A stretch of 64,000 bases of DNA from Pleomorphochaeta sp963678575 (GTDB lineage Bacteria; Spirochaetota; Spirochaetia; Sphaerochaetales; Sphaerochaetaceae): contig CAXXHV010000002.1 of the NCBI GenBank assembly GCA_963678575.2, forward strand, positions 992,001 through 1,056,000. The letters are read 5' to 3'. The notes beneath the pieces were generated by a model. That model had not been told where the DNA came from. It searched no databases and worked only from the letters and a program-made list of their open reading frames with translations. The stretch's first letter is position 1, and each line of letters begins with the position of its first letter. The translations under genes were made by a program, and so were the position numbers. Positions 1 through 8,130 of this stretch are shown one piece after another.

Positions 1-2
1 CA

Positions 3-1094
3 TCCCCTCACCTCCTTGATTATAGAGAAAGGTTTACTCTTTGTGGAGATTTTTTTGAAGATAATATATTAATTGAAGTTGGAAATACTATTTTAGATAA
101 GTTAATTAATTTCAAATTTATTGATGATTGGGGAGAATCCTTTCCAACTACATTTGAATTATTTACTTTATATGGATATATGTTATTTGCACATTCAAAT
201 TGCGACTATGCAGTTATTGAAACAGGTCTTGGCGGTAGACTTGATGCAACAAACACATTAACTCCTGAATTAAGTGTTATTTGTCCCATTGAGTTAGAGC
301 ATACAAATATATTAGGAGATACAATTGAAAAAATTGCTATCGAAAAATCAAAAATAATAAAAAAGAATATTCCTGTTGTAACTGCAACTTTAAAAAACGA
401 AGCAAAAGCAGTAATGATAAGTGAAGCTACTACTAATAATAGTCCAATTAAATTTTTAGAAGATGAAGTAATTTCAATATCATCACATACTACTAAAGAA
501 TTTGAAGATACTTTAATCATTTGGAAAGACAATAAGAAAACTTTTTTAAAGTTAAAATTAAAAGGTTCCGTTATGGCAAGAAATGCCGCATTAGCAATTT
601 TAGCTCTTAAAACTTTAAATTTATATAATGAAGATTTAAATGATGCATTTAATAATGCAACATTACAAGGAAGATTTCAACTTTTACAAACTAACCCTGA
701 CTTATATATAGATGCAGCTCATACTAAAATTTCAATTGAAGCTTTAGTTGATTCTATAAATGAAATTGAAAATAAAGAAAAATGTACAGTAATTTTTGGT
801 TCACTCATAGATAAAGATCACAAATCAATTGCTCCTATATTATTAAAAAATTTTAAAAACATTATTTTATCTAAACCAGGCTCCTTTAAGAAAAGTGATA
901 TGAATTCTTTATATAATCTTTTCATTGCCTTAAACATTAATAGTGATATTGAGCTAATACTCGATGGAGATGAAGCTTTAATGAAAGCTTTCTCCATAAC
1001 TCCTAAAGATGGTTGCATATTAGTTTGTGGTTCTTTTTATTTAGCTAGCGAAATAGCAAGAGCTTATTATAAGAAGATTAATCTAAAAAGTTAG
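3..1094 (+). CDS. folC: Bifunctional folylpolyglutamate/dihydrofolate synthase, 5' end cut by the window
   Basis: Adds glutamate to (dihydro)folates in the cytoplasm; a Mur-ligase-fold, ATP-dependent enzyme. The frame is open from the first bases, and the first residues read SPHLLDYRERF, the conserved FolC segment just after the P-loop region, so the N-terminal part with the ATP loop lies outside. The motif ETGLGGRLDATN follows near base 215, and the C-terminal Mur-ligase domain carries DAAHTKIS near base 710. The ATG at 180 is internal and should not be used as the start. No clear terminator follows; a 127-base gap separates it from rqcH. Identification is firm; only the missing start is uncertain. 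Confidence 0.9.
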   Translation, partial: SPHLLDYRERFTLCGDFFEDNILIEVGNTILDKLINFKFIDDWGESFPTTFELFTLYGYMLFAHSNCDYAVIETGLGGRLDATNTLTPELSVICPIELEHTNILGDTIEKIAIEKSKIIKKNIPVVTATLKNEAKAVMISEATTNNSPIKFLEDEVISISSHTTKEFEDTLIIWKDNKKTFLKLKLKGSVMARNAALAILALKTLNLYNEDLNDAFNNATLQGRFQLLQTNPDLYIDAAHTKISIEALVDSINEIENKEKCTVIFGSLIDKDHKSIAPILLKNFKNIILSKPGSFKKSDMNSLYNLFIALNINSDIELILDGDEALMKAFSITPKDGCILVCGSFYLASEIARAYYKKINLKS

Positions 1095-1166
1095 ATATTT
1101 AATATTCTAAAATTTATAAATCATTTATAAAACACTATTTAATAAAAAAATAATTAATAGTATTAT

Positions 1167-1193
1167 TTGTTATATTTTATATATTATTATAAT
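1167..1193 (+). promoter_or_regulatory. Possible promoter of the rqcH operon
   Basis: TTGTTA (1167-1172) and TATAAT (1188-1193) lie 15 bases apart, about 30 bases before the start codon of rqcH. The -10 is perfect but the spacer is short, so this is a weak call in AT-rich DNA. Confidence 0.3.
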
Positions 1194-1221
1194 TCAAAAG
1201 GTTTATACTTAGGAGTAAAAA

Positions 1222-2655
1222 ATGTCTTTAAATTGGAAAGAACTTGAATTAATTGTGAGTGAATTACCTTTAGTTAATTCAAGAATCCAAAAAGTTATTC
1301 AGCATGATTTTCATAGCCTTTCTTGGATTATGCATAGTAGTAGTGCAAAACAGTGGACTCTATATACTGAAATAAATACCCCTTATGCAAGAATACATAA
1401 GATTAATAATACAGTTGCTCCCCCACAACTTGAAAAAACAAAGAAACTTCAACGATTTGTTCAATTTTGCAGAGCAAATATAGAAGGGGCAATTATTACT
1501 GATGCACAATGTATTTTTGGCGATAGAATATTAAAATTAACTGTTAGAAAAACAGATAATTTCTATTTCATATATTTTAGATTATACAGTGGACCAAAAG
1601 CTAATATAATTATTACAGATGAAAACAATAAAATATTAGATTTATTATATAGAAGACCAAAAATTAATGAAGTTTCAAATCAAATATTATGTAATATTGA
1701 AGAAAAAGAAGATAATCATAAATTTAAAATAAGAGACAGAGATTTTTCTATTTCTTTTAATGAACAAATAGAAAGAGAATATGCTCAAATTAGTACAGAT
1801 TTTACCCTTGAACAATTAATCACCAAAGTTAAGGCTTTGAGGAATTCAAAGTTAAAAAAACTTGAAGGAAGTGTAACTTCTCTATTAAAAAGTGTTGAAA
1901 AAACAAAAAATTTTGAATCAATTAAAATGGAAGCTGATTTACTGTCATCATATTTATATATGGTTAAACCTAATTCAACCTCAATAACATTAAAATCTTG
2001 GGAAACTGGTGAAGATATAACTTTAAAACTTGATCAAAAACTAAGTAAAGAAGAAAACTTAAATGCTTTCTATGATAAATATCACAAAGCAAAAGGATCT
2101 TATAAAAATGCTATAGAACAATACAGAATAGCAAAAAATGAATATGAAAAAGTAAAAGATTACTATTTTAACCTTTTAAAATTATCCGAAAATGAACAAA
2201 AGGATATAAAAAGATTAAAAAAAGCTTTAGAAATTGATAATAAAACTCTACAAAAAGATAAAGATGAAATTGGCTTATCTTTTGAAAGTGGCGCTTTCAA
2301 AATATTAGTTGGACGAAATGCAAAAGAAAATGATCAACTTCTTAGAAAAAAAGTAAAAGGAAATGATTATTGGCTCCATACAAGAGATTACAGTGGTGGT
2401 TATGTTTTCATTAAATATATTAGAAATAAAAGTGTACCATTAGAAGTACTATTAGATTCAGCTAATTTAGCAGTATTCTTCTCGAAGGCTAAAGGCCATG
2501 CTTCAGCAGATTTATATTATACTCAAGTTAAATACTTAAGAAGAGCCAAAAATGGACCATTAGGTTTGGTATTACCAACACAAGAGAAAAATCTTAATAT
2601 AAAAGTAGACGAGAATCGTCTAAATAGACTATTAAAAGCAAATAATTCTATATAG
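1222..2655 (+). CDS. rqcH: NFACT-family ribosome quality control protein (Rqc2/RqcH homologue)
   Basis: By family, binds 50S subunits carrying stalled peptidyl-tRNA and directs C-terminal alanine tailing. The 477-residue protein has the NFACT-N domain (about 1-185) with the conserved Asp-Arg pair at D101-R102, a long charged helical, coiled-coil-like middle (about 190-350), and the NFACT-R domain (about 355-470), recognisable from WLHTRDYSGGYVFIK and the segment around YYTQVKYLRRAKNGPLG. It is shorter than the roughly 570 residues of Firmicute RqcH. AGGAGT precedes the ATG by six bases. It is first in a run of three same-strand genes. Older annotations call this family fibronectin-binding, which is not supported here by any signal peptide. 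Confidence 0.85.
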   Translation: MSLNWKELELIVSELPLVNSRIQKVIQHDFHSLSWIMHSSSAKQWTLYTEINTPYARIHKINNTVAPPQLEKTKKLQRFVQFCRANIEGAIITDAQCIFGDRILKLTVRKTDNFYFIYFRLYSGPKANIIITDENNKILDLLYRRPKINEVSNQILCNIEEKEDNHKFKIRDRDFSISFNEQIEREYAQISTDFTLEQLITKVKALRNSKLKKLEGSVTSLLKSVEKTKNFESIKMEADLLSSYLYMVKPNSTSITLKSWETGEDITLKLDQKLSKEENLNAFYDKYHKAKGSYKNAIEQYRIAKNEYEKVKDYYFNLLKLSENEQKDIKRLKKALEIDNKTLQKDKDEIGLSFESGAFKILVGRNAKENDQLLRKKVKGNDYWLHTRDYSGGYVFIKYIRNKSVPLEVLLDSANLAVFFSKAKGHASADLYYTQVKYLRRAKNGPLGLVLPTQEKNLNIKVDENRLNRLLKANNSI

Positions 2656-2679
2656 AATTTAAAACCTGGAGTATTTTAA

Positions 2680-3519
2680 ATGAGAAAACAAAAAAAAATA
2701 GACAATACAACTCATCATGATATTTTTTATCCTTCATCAAAAGATAAGATATTAGAAATGATTAGCGAATGTGAAAAAGAATATAAAGCACTTGAAAAAA
2801 CTAATTCTAAAGTATTTATTGTGCCTCATGCATCATATCAATTTATTTTACCCTTATTAGTTAATACTTTTACATCAATTAAAGATGATTTTGATAAAAT
2901 ATTAATACTTGCTCCTAGTCATTTAAAATTGATAAATGAAAACTCATCAATAAATTTATTTACTACTAGTTTTGATGCAATAAATACCCCTTTAGGTACT
3001 TTGGATTTTGATAAAGAAAGCATTGAACAAATATTTCACTCAGAAATGATTAATGATACTTATTTTGAAGAAGAATCATCATTTGAGCAATTATACATAT
3101 TGATTCAACATTATTTTTTAAATAAAAAAGTAATACCAATTTGTGCAGTGATTGAAAATTCAATACAAAGTAAAAATTTTTCAACACTTTTAAATAAAAT
3201 AATAGATGAAAAAACATTAATATTTATCAGTTCTAATGCATCCTCTTATCAGAATAATACAATCTCTTATAAGAAGGCAAAAACCTTAATTGAAGAATTA
3301 CAAAACAGTCCTAAACTACTACAACTACAGAAAAAAAACATAATTGATTGTTGTGCGTGTGGTATAATTGATTCCATCGCAAAAACAAAATTATATAAAG
3401 ATAGACCTTATAATATTAATCTAGTAGAAATAGAAGGGAAAGTAGATTCTATGATTTCACTATTTGAGACTAGAAATAAATGTGTTTATCATATCAGTGC
3501 AACTATAAAGGAAATATAA
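2680..3519 (+). CDS. Memo-like protein (AmmeMemoRadiSam system protein B family), diverged
   Basis: 279 residues resembling the MEMO/AmmeMemoRadiSam-B family: an early FYPSS segment, VPHASYQF near residue 48, LAPSHLK near 87, TPLGTLDFD near 107 and a C-terminal ISSNASSY. The family has a dioxygenase-like fold with an unsettled biochemical role. Several usual histidine positions look changed (the acidic/His-rich stretch reads EEESSFEQ), so metal binding may be altered. GGAG precedes the ATG. Its stop overlaps the next start by one base (TAATG), suggesting translational coupling. No AMMECR1 or radical SAM partner lies beside it. Confidence 0.65.
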   Translation: MRKQKKIDNTTHHDIFYPSSKDKILEMISECEKEYKALEKTNSKVFIVPHASYQFILPLLVNTFTSIKDDFDKILILAPSHLKLINENSSINLFTTSFDAINTPLGTLDFDKESIEQIFHSEMINDTYFEEESSFEQLYILIQHYFLNKKVIPICAVIENSIQSKNFSTLLNKIIDEKTLIFISSNASSYQNNTISYKKAKTLIEELQNSPKLLQLQKKNIIDCCACGIIDSIAKTKLYKDRPYNINLVEIEGKVDSMISLFETRNKCVYHISATIKEI

Positions 3520-5081
3520 TGTTTAATGAAGAAAATATAATAACTATTGAAATAGAAGGAAAAGTATATAGTGCAATCGCATTTAATTCAAAAGAATGTG
3601 AATTACCATCCTTTTTACTTCAAGGAGAAAAAAAGCCTGGATATCTATATCATAATGAGAAACTAGAACCTTGGTTTTGGACAGGCTTTATTAATTATAA
3701 TGATAAAAAATGTTTATATTTCGACGAACTTGAATTATTCCCATTATCTCTTTTATCTTCGAGCTTACGAAACAAAGCCCCTAAATTAATAGTAAATTTA
3801 GCAAAAGCCTTATCTTTATGTGATTCTTCCTTTTTAGATTTGCAAAATGGTATAATTAGCGCTTGGCGTATATTTTTTACAAAAAATGATGATGTTTTAT
3901 TACTTCCAAGAACACTAAGCGATATTTTCTCCTCTACCTCAACAGAAGACGTACGATATAGTAATTCAACAAGTTTCATTCATGCTAATATTCTACCATC
4001 TTTTACTTTAATTGATCAAATGGCTCAAATTTTTTATTATTCAATTACTTCAATTAAGCCATATGAATATAAAACTATTAGAACTAATGGATATAATGCT
4101 ATTGATTTGAATTTATTAATAAAATCTCAAAACATTAACTTGGATTCTGATTTTATAAATAAAATTAATACTATATTACATTTAAAATTAAGCAAAATGA
4201 GAGATATTTCTTCTAATTTTGATCCACAAGTAGCATTAAAATGGTTTATTGAAAGATTTGAAAACTTTCAATGGGACTTAGAAAACAGAGAATCAGCAAA
4301 TACTAAAATTGAAGATTTATTAAAAAATAATGTCACTGAAGCTTATATTACAAAATTATTAAAAAAAGAAAAACAAATTATATTTTGGAGAAAACGTGGA
4401 GCTTTAATAATTATTAGTTCTATTATTGCCATATTTGTTATTTCTTTTGTAGGTTCAAGAATTCATGAAGCGCTTAAACCACCTTATACTGCAGGACTCG
4501 ATCAAAATGGTGTAATTAAGGCCTATTATATTGCTCAAAATAATTTAGATGTTCAAGATCTAGAAGCAAGTTTAAAAAGAGGCGTCAAATCCCCTATTTC
4601 TAATGAAATTACAACATTATTTGTTACAAGACAAACTAGATTAGCTTATGAAAGAGTTGATTCAATAATTAACCCAGATACTTGGGTAAGTGAAGGAATG
4701 CCACCAATTGAAGATAACAAAATTATTTATGGAGTTCATGATATTCAAATATCACAAATTAACCAAGATCAATATTTAGCAACCTCAGTTTTCTACTCTC
4801 CATATTCCTTAGATCAAAATGAAAGTGAAGAAACGTCTTTGGATAATACAATAGAAGGCTTTAAATGTTATAGATTTGAACAAAAACAAGTATTTAGTTT
4901 TGAATATAATGAAAAAGGCTGGTATGAAATAACTGAAATTAAACCCGTTGAAATGAAGTATTTAGACACTCTTATCGTACCGGTTTATAATTCAAATGAT
5001 ATTTCATATGATAAAACTACTGATAAAAGAAAAACTGAAATTATCGTTGAAAAAAAATATCTAAATAAAAAATTCTTATAA
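3519..5081 (+). CDS. Membrane protein with kinase-like cytoplasmic part and NTF2-like outer part; function unknown
   Basis: A 520-residue protein I cannot name. The start is the ATG at 3519, preceded by AAGGAAAT and overlapping the upstream stop by one base; a longer frame from 3480 has no ribosome site. Residues 1-290 are soluble. About 95-185 looks like the C-lobe of a protein kinase: DLQNGIISAWRIFF resembles a catalytic loop that has lost HRD-type residues, followed by VLLLP and a helix like the kinase alpha-F (IDQMAQIFYYSIT). One membrane helix lies at about 293-313 (ALIIISSIIAIFVISFVGS), placing the N-terminus inside. Residues 330-480 may be an NTF2-like domain. Fold assignments are inference; the membrane segment is clear. 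Confidence 0.55.
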   Translation: MFNEENIITIEIEGKVYSAIAFNSKECELPSFLLQGEKKPGYLYHNEKLEPWFWTGFINYNDKKCLYFDELELFPLSLLSSSLRNKAPKLIVNLAKALSLCDSSFLDLQNGIISAWRIFFTKNDDVLLLPRTLSDIFSSTSTEDVRYSNSTSFIHANILPSFTLIDQMAQIFYYSITSIKPYEYKTIRTNGYNAIDLNLLIKSQNINLDSDFINKINTILHLKLSKMRDISSNFDPQVALKWFIERFENFQWDLENRESANTKIEDLLKNNVTEAYITKLLKKEKQIIFWRKRGALIIISSIIAIFVISFVGSRIHEALKPPYTAGLDQNGVIKAYYIAQNNLDVQDLEASLKRGVKSPISNEITTLFVTRQTRLAYERVDSIINPDTWVSEGMPPIEDNKIIYGVHDIQISQINQDQYLATSVFYSPYSLDQNESEETSLDNTIEGFKCYRFEQKQVFSFEYNEKGWYEITEIKPVEMKYLDTLIVPVYNSNDISYDKTTDKRKTEIIVEKKYLNKKFL

Positions 5082-5185
5082 TATATAAAAAACAATATCG
5101 AATTATGTTTGCCTCCTAAAATCGCATAAAAGTGTTCAAAAAAAACACTTATATTGCACCACCTAGATTCAACATTCAAGATAAC

Positions 5186-5216
5186 AAAAAAACCACCTAG
5201 AGGAGTGTCTAGGTGG
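5186..5216 (-). terminator. Intrinsic terminator (minus strand) ending the candidate small RNA
   Basis: On the minus strand a 9-bp stem CCACCTAGA/TCTAGGTGG with the six-base loop CACTCC (5193-5216) is followed by seven T. It faces away from the plus-strand operon ending at 5081 and lies 240 bases past the miaA stop. Confidence 0.8.
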
Positions 5217-5298
5217 AAATTTAAAAGGAGGTTTATATATATTTTGTTTTTAGGATTTTGTATTATGGGGGATTATTATTAACATATTTCCTAATTAC
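5186..5298 (-). ncRNA. Candidate free-standing small RNA with anti-Shine-Dalgarno-like segment
   Basis: A good promoter (5305-5333) and an intrinsic terminator (5186-5216) bracket about 113 bases with no substantial ORF. Just before the terminator hairpin, in sequence with no obvious pairing partner, the RNA would read CCUCCUUU (5231-5224), the exact complement of a full AAAGGAGG ribosome-binding site. Further C-rich runs are CCCCC (5272-5268) and the hairpin loop CACUCC. C-rich loops of this kind are used by several bacterial small RNAs to pair with ribosome-binding sites. An 11-codon ORF (5285-5250) after AGGA exists but is spaced too closely to be convincing. Not recognised as a known RNA family. 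Confidence 0.5.
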
Positions 5299-5304
5299 AG
5301 TTAT

Positions 5305-5333
5305 AATATAATATTTATTGCAACTTATGTCAA
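5305..5333 (-). promoter_or_regulatory. Sigma-70-type promoter reading leftwards into the candidate small RNA
   Basis: On the minus strand TTGACA (5333-5328), a 17-base spacer and TATATT (5310-5305); predicted start near 5298-5296. It lies between miaA and the small-RNA terminator, where no protein gene is present, so it is not explained by a neighbouring gene. Confidence 0.6.
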
Positions 5334-5455
5334 TAGACTATAAATAAAAAAGTTATTTTTTTTAACTTATTCTATGTATAAATTTTAATTATTTACTAGA
5401 TAAGCTTTTAATATAAAAATAAAATGTAAAAAGATGATTTAAGTATCACAACATA

Positions 5456-6415
5456 TTACTTACAAAAATATTCATTAATCATTCTTTTAATTTCTTCTTC
5501 TTTTGAAGCATGTATCCAATTTACATCAGAAAAAGATTTAAAAAATGTATATTGTCTTTTTGCATATTGCTTTGAATTTTTTATTATTAAATCTCCAATT
5601 TGAGAATTGGTTAATTCACCACTCTTCATAGCAATAAAAAATTCTTTATACCCTATTCCTTGCATTCCAGGCCATTCGTCGTTTGCACCAGAGTTAACAA
5701 GGTCTCGAATTTCCTGAATTAAGCCTTTTTCAACCATTATAGAATATCGTAATCTCAAGCGTCTTTCCATCTCATCTTTTTCACGAAAAAGACCAATAAT
5801 TAAGGGTTCAATTCCATTTCTATAATTAGATGGCAAATCAAAGGATGACAAAGGTTTTCCACTATCAAAATAGACTTCTAAAGCTCTAGAAATTCTATAT
5901 TTATCATTTTCATTGATTCTATTATAAGTTACTAAGTCAACCTCTTTTAATAATGAATAAGCCCATGAAAGTGATCTCTCATTAATCATAGATTCTACTT
6001 TTTCTCTTATTTCAATGGAAGATGCTGGAGCATCAGATAACCCATATAAAAAATGTTTAAAATAAAAGGCTGTACCACCACTAATAACTGGAATCTTATT
6101 TTCTTGATGAATTTTAATTACAGCTTTATCAGCTTCATTAATAAATTTAGCAACAGTAAATTGTTCACGAGGATCTAATATATCAATTAAATAATGGTGA
6201 ATTTTTTCAGTAACATCTTTACTGACTTTAGCCGATCCTATATCAAGCCCTTTATAGACTTGTATTGAATCGGCATTAATTACTGAAAATTTATTATTAT
6301 CAAGTTTTGATAATAGATTAGTCTTCCCTACACTTGTAGGTCCAAATAAGAAAACTATTTTCTTAAAGGGATTACTATTCTTTTTCGTCAGGCTTTGAAT
6401 ATTTGATTTCACCAT
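5456..6415 (-). CDS. miaA: tRNA dimethylallyltransferase
   Basis: Transfers a dimethylallyl group to N6 of A37 in tRNAs reading U-starting codons. The 319-residue protein shows the P-loop GPTSVGKT (25-32), the INADSIQVYKGLDIGSAK segment that binds substrate, HHYLIDILDPREQFTVAKF, SGGTAFYFKHFLYGLSDAP, and a C-terminal region with GIGYKEF and KNSKQYAKRQYTFF. Its start overlaps the end of rpoZ by 41 bases, an unusually long overlap; no later ATG lies before the P-loop, so the ATG at 6415 is the best choice. Probably cotranscribed with rpoZ. Confidence 0.93.
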   Translation of the reverse strand: MVKSNIQSLTKKNSNPFKKIVFLFGPTSVGKTNLLSKLDNNKFSVINADSIQVYKGLDIGSAKVSKDVTEKIHHYLIDILDPREQFTVAKFINEADKAVIKIHQENKIPVISGGTAFYFKHFLYGLSDAPASSIEIREKVESMINERSLSWAYSLLKEVDLVTYNRINENDKYRISRALEVYFDSGKPLSSFDLPSNYRNGIEPLIIGLFREKDEMERRLRLRYSIMVEKGLIQEIRDLVNSGANDEWPGMQGIGYKEFFIAMKSGELTNSQIGDLIIKNSKQYAKRQYTFFKSFSDVNWIHASKEEEIKRMINEYFCK

Positions 6416-6584
6416 TTAGAGCTCTATAAAGAACTTCACTAACAATTTTACCATTATTTTCTTCGATTTCTCTACCACCACAACCTGGATTACTTAAGAT
6501 ATCTGCTTCTCTAATAGCAACACAAGTAATTTCATAAATATTTTCTTTAAAATCGATTAATGCGTCTAATGGGACTTTATTCAC
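6375..6584 (-). CDS. rpoZ: RNA polymerase omega subunit-like protein
   Basis: 69 residues beginning GTG, with AGGAG eight bases upstream. The segment ENIYEITCVAIREADIL followed by an acidic EIEENNGKIVSEVLYRALNGEIKY matches the omega pattern of an early helix and the conserved KIVSxAL helix. Omega helps assemble and stabilise RNA polymerase. Its 3' end overlaps miaA by 41 bases. The middle insert NPGCGGRE, with a cysteine, is not typical. The length fits short omegas of spirochaetes as I recall them. Identification rests on a short, weakly conserved family. Confidence 0.65.
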   Translation of the reverse strand: MNKVPLDALIDFKENIYEITCVAIREADILSNPGCGGREIEENNGKIVSEVLYRALNGEIKYSKPDEKE

Positions 6585-6611
6585 CGTTATGGCTCCTTTC
6601 TTATATATTTA

Positions 6612-6641
6612 AATATAATATAATTATAATTCTATTTGCAA
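6612..6641 (-). promoter_or_regulatory. rpoZ: Promoter of rpoZ-miaA
   Basis: Minus strand: TTGCAA (6641-6636), 18-base spacer, TATATT (6617-6612), 27 bases before the GTG of rpoZ. It sits in the 128-base gap after the CMP-kinase-like gene and would split the minus-strand cluster into two transcription units. Confidence 0.45.
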
Positions 6642-6712
6642 CTTTATTATAATAAAGAAAAACAATTAAAATGTATAGTCCTTACTAAATAAAATAAATT
6701 TTATATTTTTAA

Positions 6713-7237
6713 TTAAGCACTTAACATACTTAAAGCTTTATCAACAATTATTTTAGCAACTTCTTCAGGTTGTTTATCATCAGTATTAATTATTAAATCA
6801 GCAAAATTAAAATCATCATTATCAATTGAATAAATTCTCTTATATCGATTAGTATCATTTTTGTCTCTCATTTGAGTTTCATTCAATCGCTTATTATAGT
6901 CTCCACCTTCTCTTTTGAAAACTCTAGTAGCTCTTTCATCAACACTTGCAAAAAGATACACTTTTAAATCTGCATTCTCTAGCATCCAAATAGCTAATCG
7001 AGAACCCAATACACAATTATCTTCAGCAAGAGCCATTTTTACTTGCCTATCATCCAATTCTCTATCAATTGAATCATCTGTTTCAGCCATTTTACAAAAT
7101 TGCCAAAATTCAATGTCTTTTTCTTTAGCTAAATTTCTAAAAGTAAAATTTATTAATTTATAATTTAATTGTTGTGCTACTAATGTAGATACAGTGGTAT
7201 TCCCGCATCCACTTTTTCCACTAATTGCTATTCTCAT
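6713..7237 (-). CDS. cmk: Archaeal-type cytidylate kinase-like protein with variant P-loop
   Basis: 174 residues with the fold and motifs of the short (archaeal-type) CMP kinases, which phosphorylate CMP/dCMP. N-terminal ISGKSGCGNTTVS (5-17) is the P-loop, later DDRQVKMAL, VLGSRLAIWML, VYLFASVDERATRVFKREG (lid-type arginines) and a C-terminal DLIINTDD. The invariant Walker A lysine is replaced by asparagine (GCGNTT where GxGKTT is expected). I recall the same variant in other spirochaetes, which would make it a lineage trait rather than decay. Cotranscribed with yicC (gap of 14 bases). A role other than CMP kinase is possible because of the loop. Confidence 0.7.
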   Translation of the reverse strand: MRIAISGKSGCGNTTVSTLVAQQLNYKLINFTFRNLAKEKDIEFWQFCKMAETDDSIDRELDDRQVKMALAEDNCVLGSRLAIWMLENADLKVYLFASVDERATRVFKREGGDYNKRLNETQMRDKNDTNRYKRIYSIDNDDFNFADLIINTDDKQPEEVAKIIVDKALSMLSA

Positions 7238-7251
7238 TTAATTCTCTCTTT

Positions 7252-8121
7252 TTATTCAATATTTCTAACTTGTTCTCGGATATTTTCAAGACTATCTTTC
7301 ATTCTAACTACTTCTAAATTTAATTCAGCAATCTGACTTTTAGAACCTATAGTATTAATTTCTCTATTTATTTCCTGACATAAAAAATCAATTCTCTTTC
7401 CAATTGGAATATCTTCTTCTAATAATCGATCAAATTCATCTAAATGAACTGAAAGTCGTTGAATTTCTTCATTTATAGTAAGTTTAACAAGCATTAAAGC
7501 AACTTCCTGAAGAATTCGATTTTCATCATAATTTTGATCTTGAAGAATATCTTTAACTTTCAAAGTTAAAGAATCTTTTATATTTTGTTCTATTTCATCA
7601 GCTCTATTTTTGATTATCTCTAAACTTTGAGCAATTTTTTTCTTAGATTCTTTTAAATCGTTATAAGTTGATAAACCTTCTCTTAATTTACTTTCTTTAA
7701 ATTGTTCTAGTGCCTTATCTAATAATGTAAATAATGGTTTTTCAAATTTTTTAGTATCAGTGTCCTTTATACTAGTTAAAGCTCCCTCAACTGATAAAAA
7801 ATCACTTATTTGTGGTTGAATATCACTATTTGTATACTCACTTATGCTTTTAAATGCAATAAAATATTGATTTATTACTTCTTGATCTACTACAACTTTA
7901 ACATCATTTTTTAAAATTCTGATCCTAACTGAAATTTCAACACGACCTCTACTTGAGACTTCTTTGATTTTATTATCAATATCAATTTCATAAGCAGATA
8001 AGTAGTATGGAATATTATGAACAATATCTAAATATCGATTATTTACACTTTTTATTTCGACTTGCATTTGCATCTCATTATTTAATGTTTCAGCACAGCC
8101 ATAACCTGTCATACTTTTCAT
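7252..8121 (-). CDS. yicC: YicC/YloC family endoribonuclease
   Basis: 289 residues starting MKSMTGYG, the family signature, then VEIKSVNNRYLDI near 22-34 and the C-terminal DUF1732 part with GKRIDFLCQEINREINTIGSKS. In E. coli the family is an endoribonuclease acting on small RNAs. A long helical middle (about 150-215) fits the family. AAGGTGA precedes the start; the gap to murC upstream is nine bases. The family usually sits before gmk; here a CMP-kinase-like gene follows instead. Confidence 0.9.
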   Translation of the reverse strand: MKSMTGYGCAETLNNEMQMQVEIKSVNNRYLDIVHNIPYYLSAYEIDIDNKIKEVSSRGRVEISVRIRILKNDVKVVVDQEVINQYFIAFKSISEYTNSDIQPQISDFLSVEGALTSIKDTDTKKFEKPLFTLLDKALEQFKESKLREGLSTYNDLKESKKKIAQSLEIIKNRADEIEQNIKDSLTLKVKDILQDQNYDENRILQEVALMLVKLTINEEIQRLSVHLDEFDRLLEEDIPIGKRIDFLCQEINREINTIGSKSQIAELNLEVVRMKDSLENIREQVRNIE

Positions 8122-8130
8122 AACTATATA

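Noticed and set aside
180..1094. ATG at 180 as the start of folC.
   Set aside because: The frame stays open to base 3 and the upstream residues match the family, so it is an internal methionine of a gene cut by the window edge.
5130..5150. Hairpin AAGTGTT/AACACTT as the terminator of the rqcH operon.
   Set aside because: Only seven base pairs, loop of As, and no T run after it on the plus strand.
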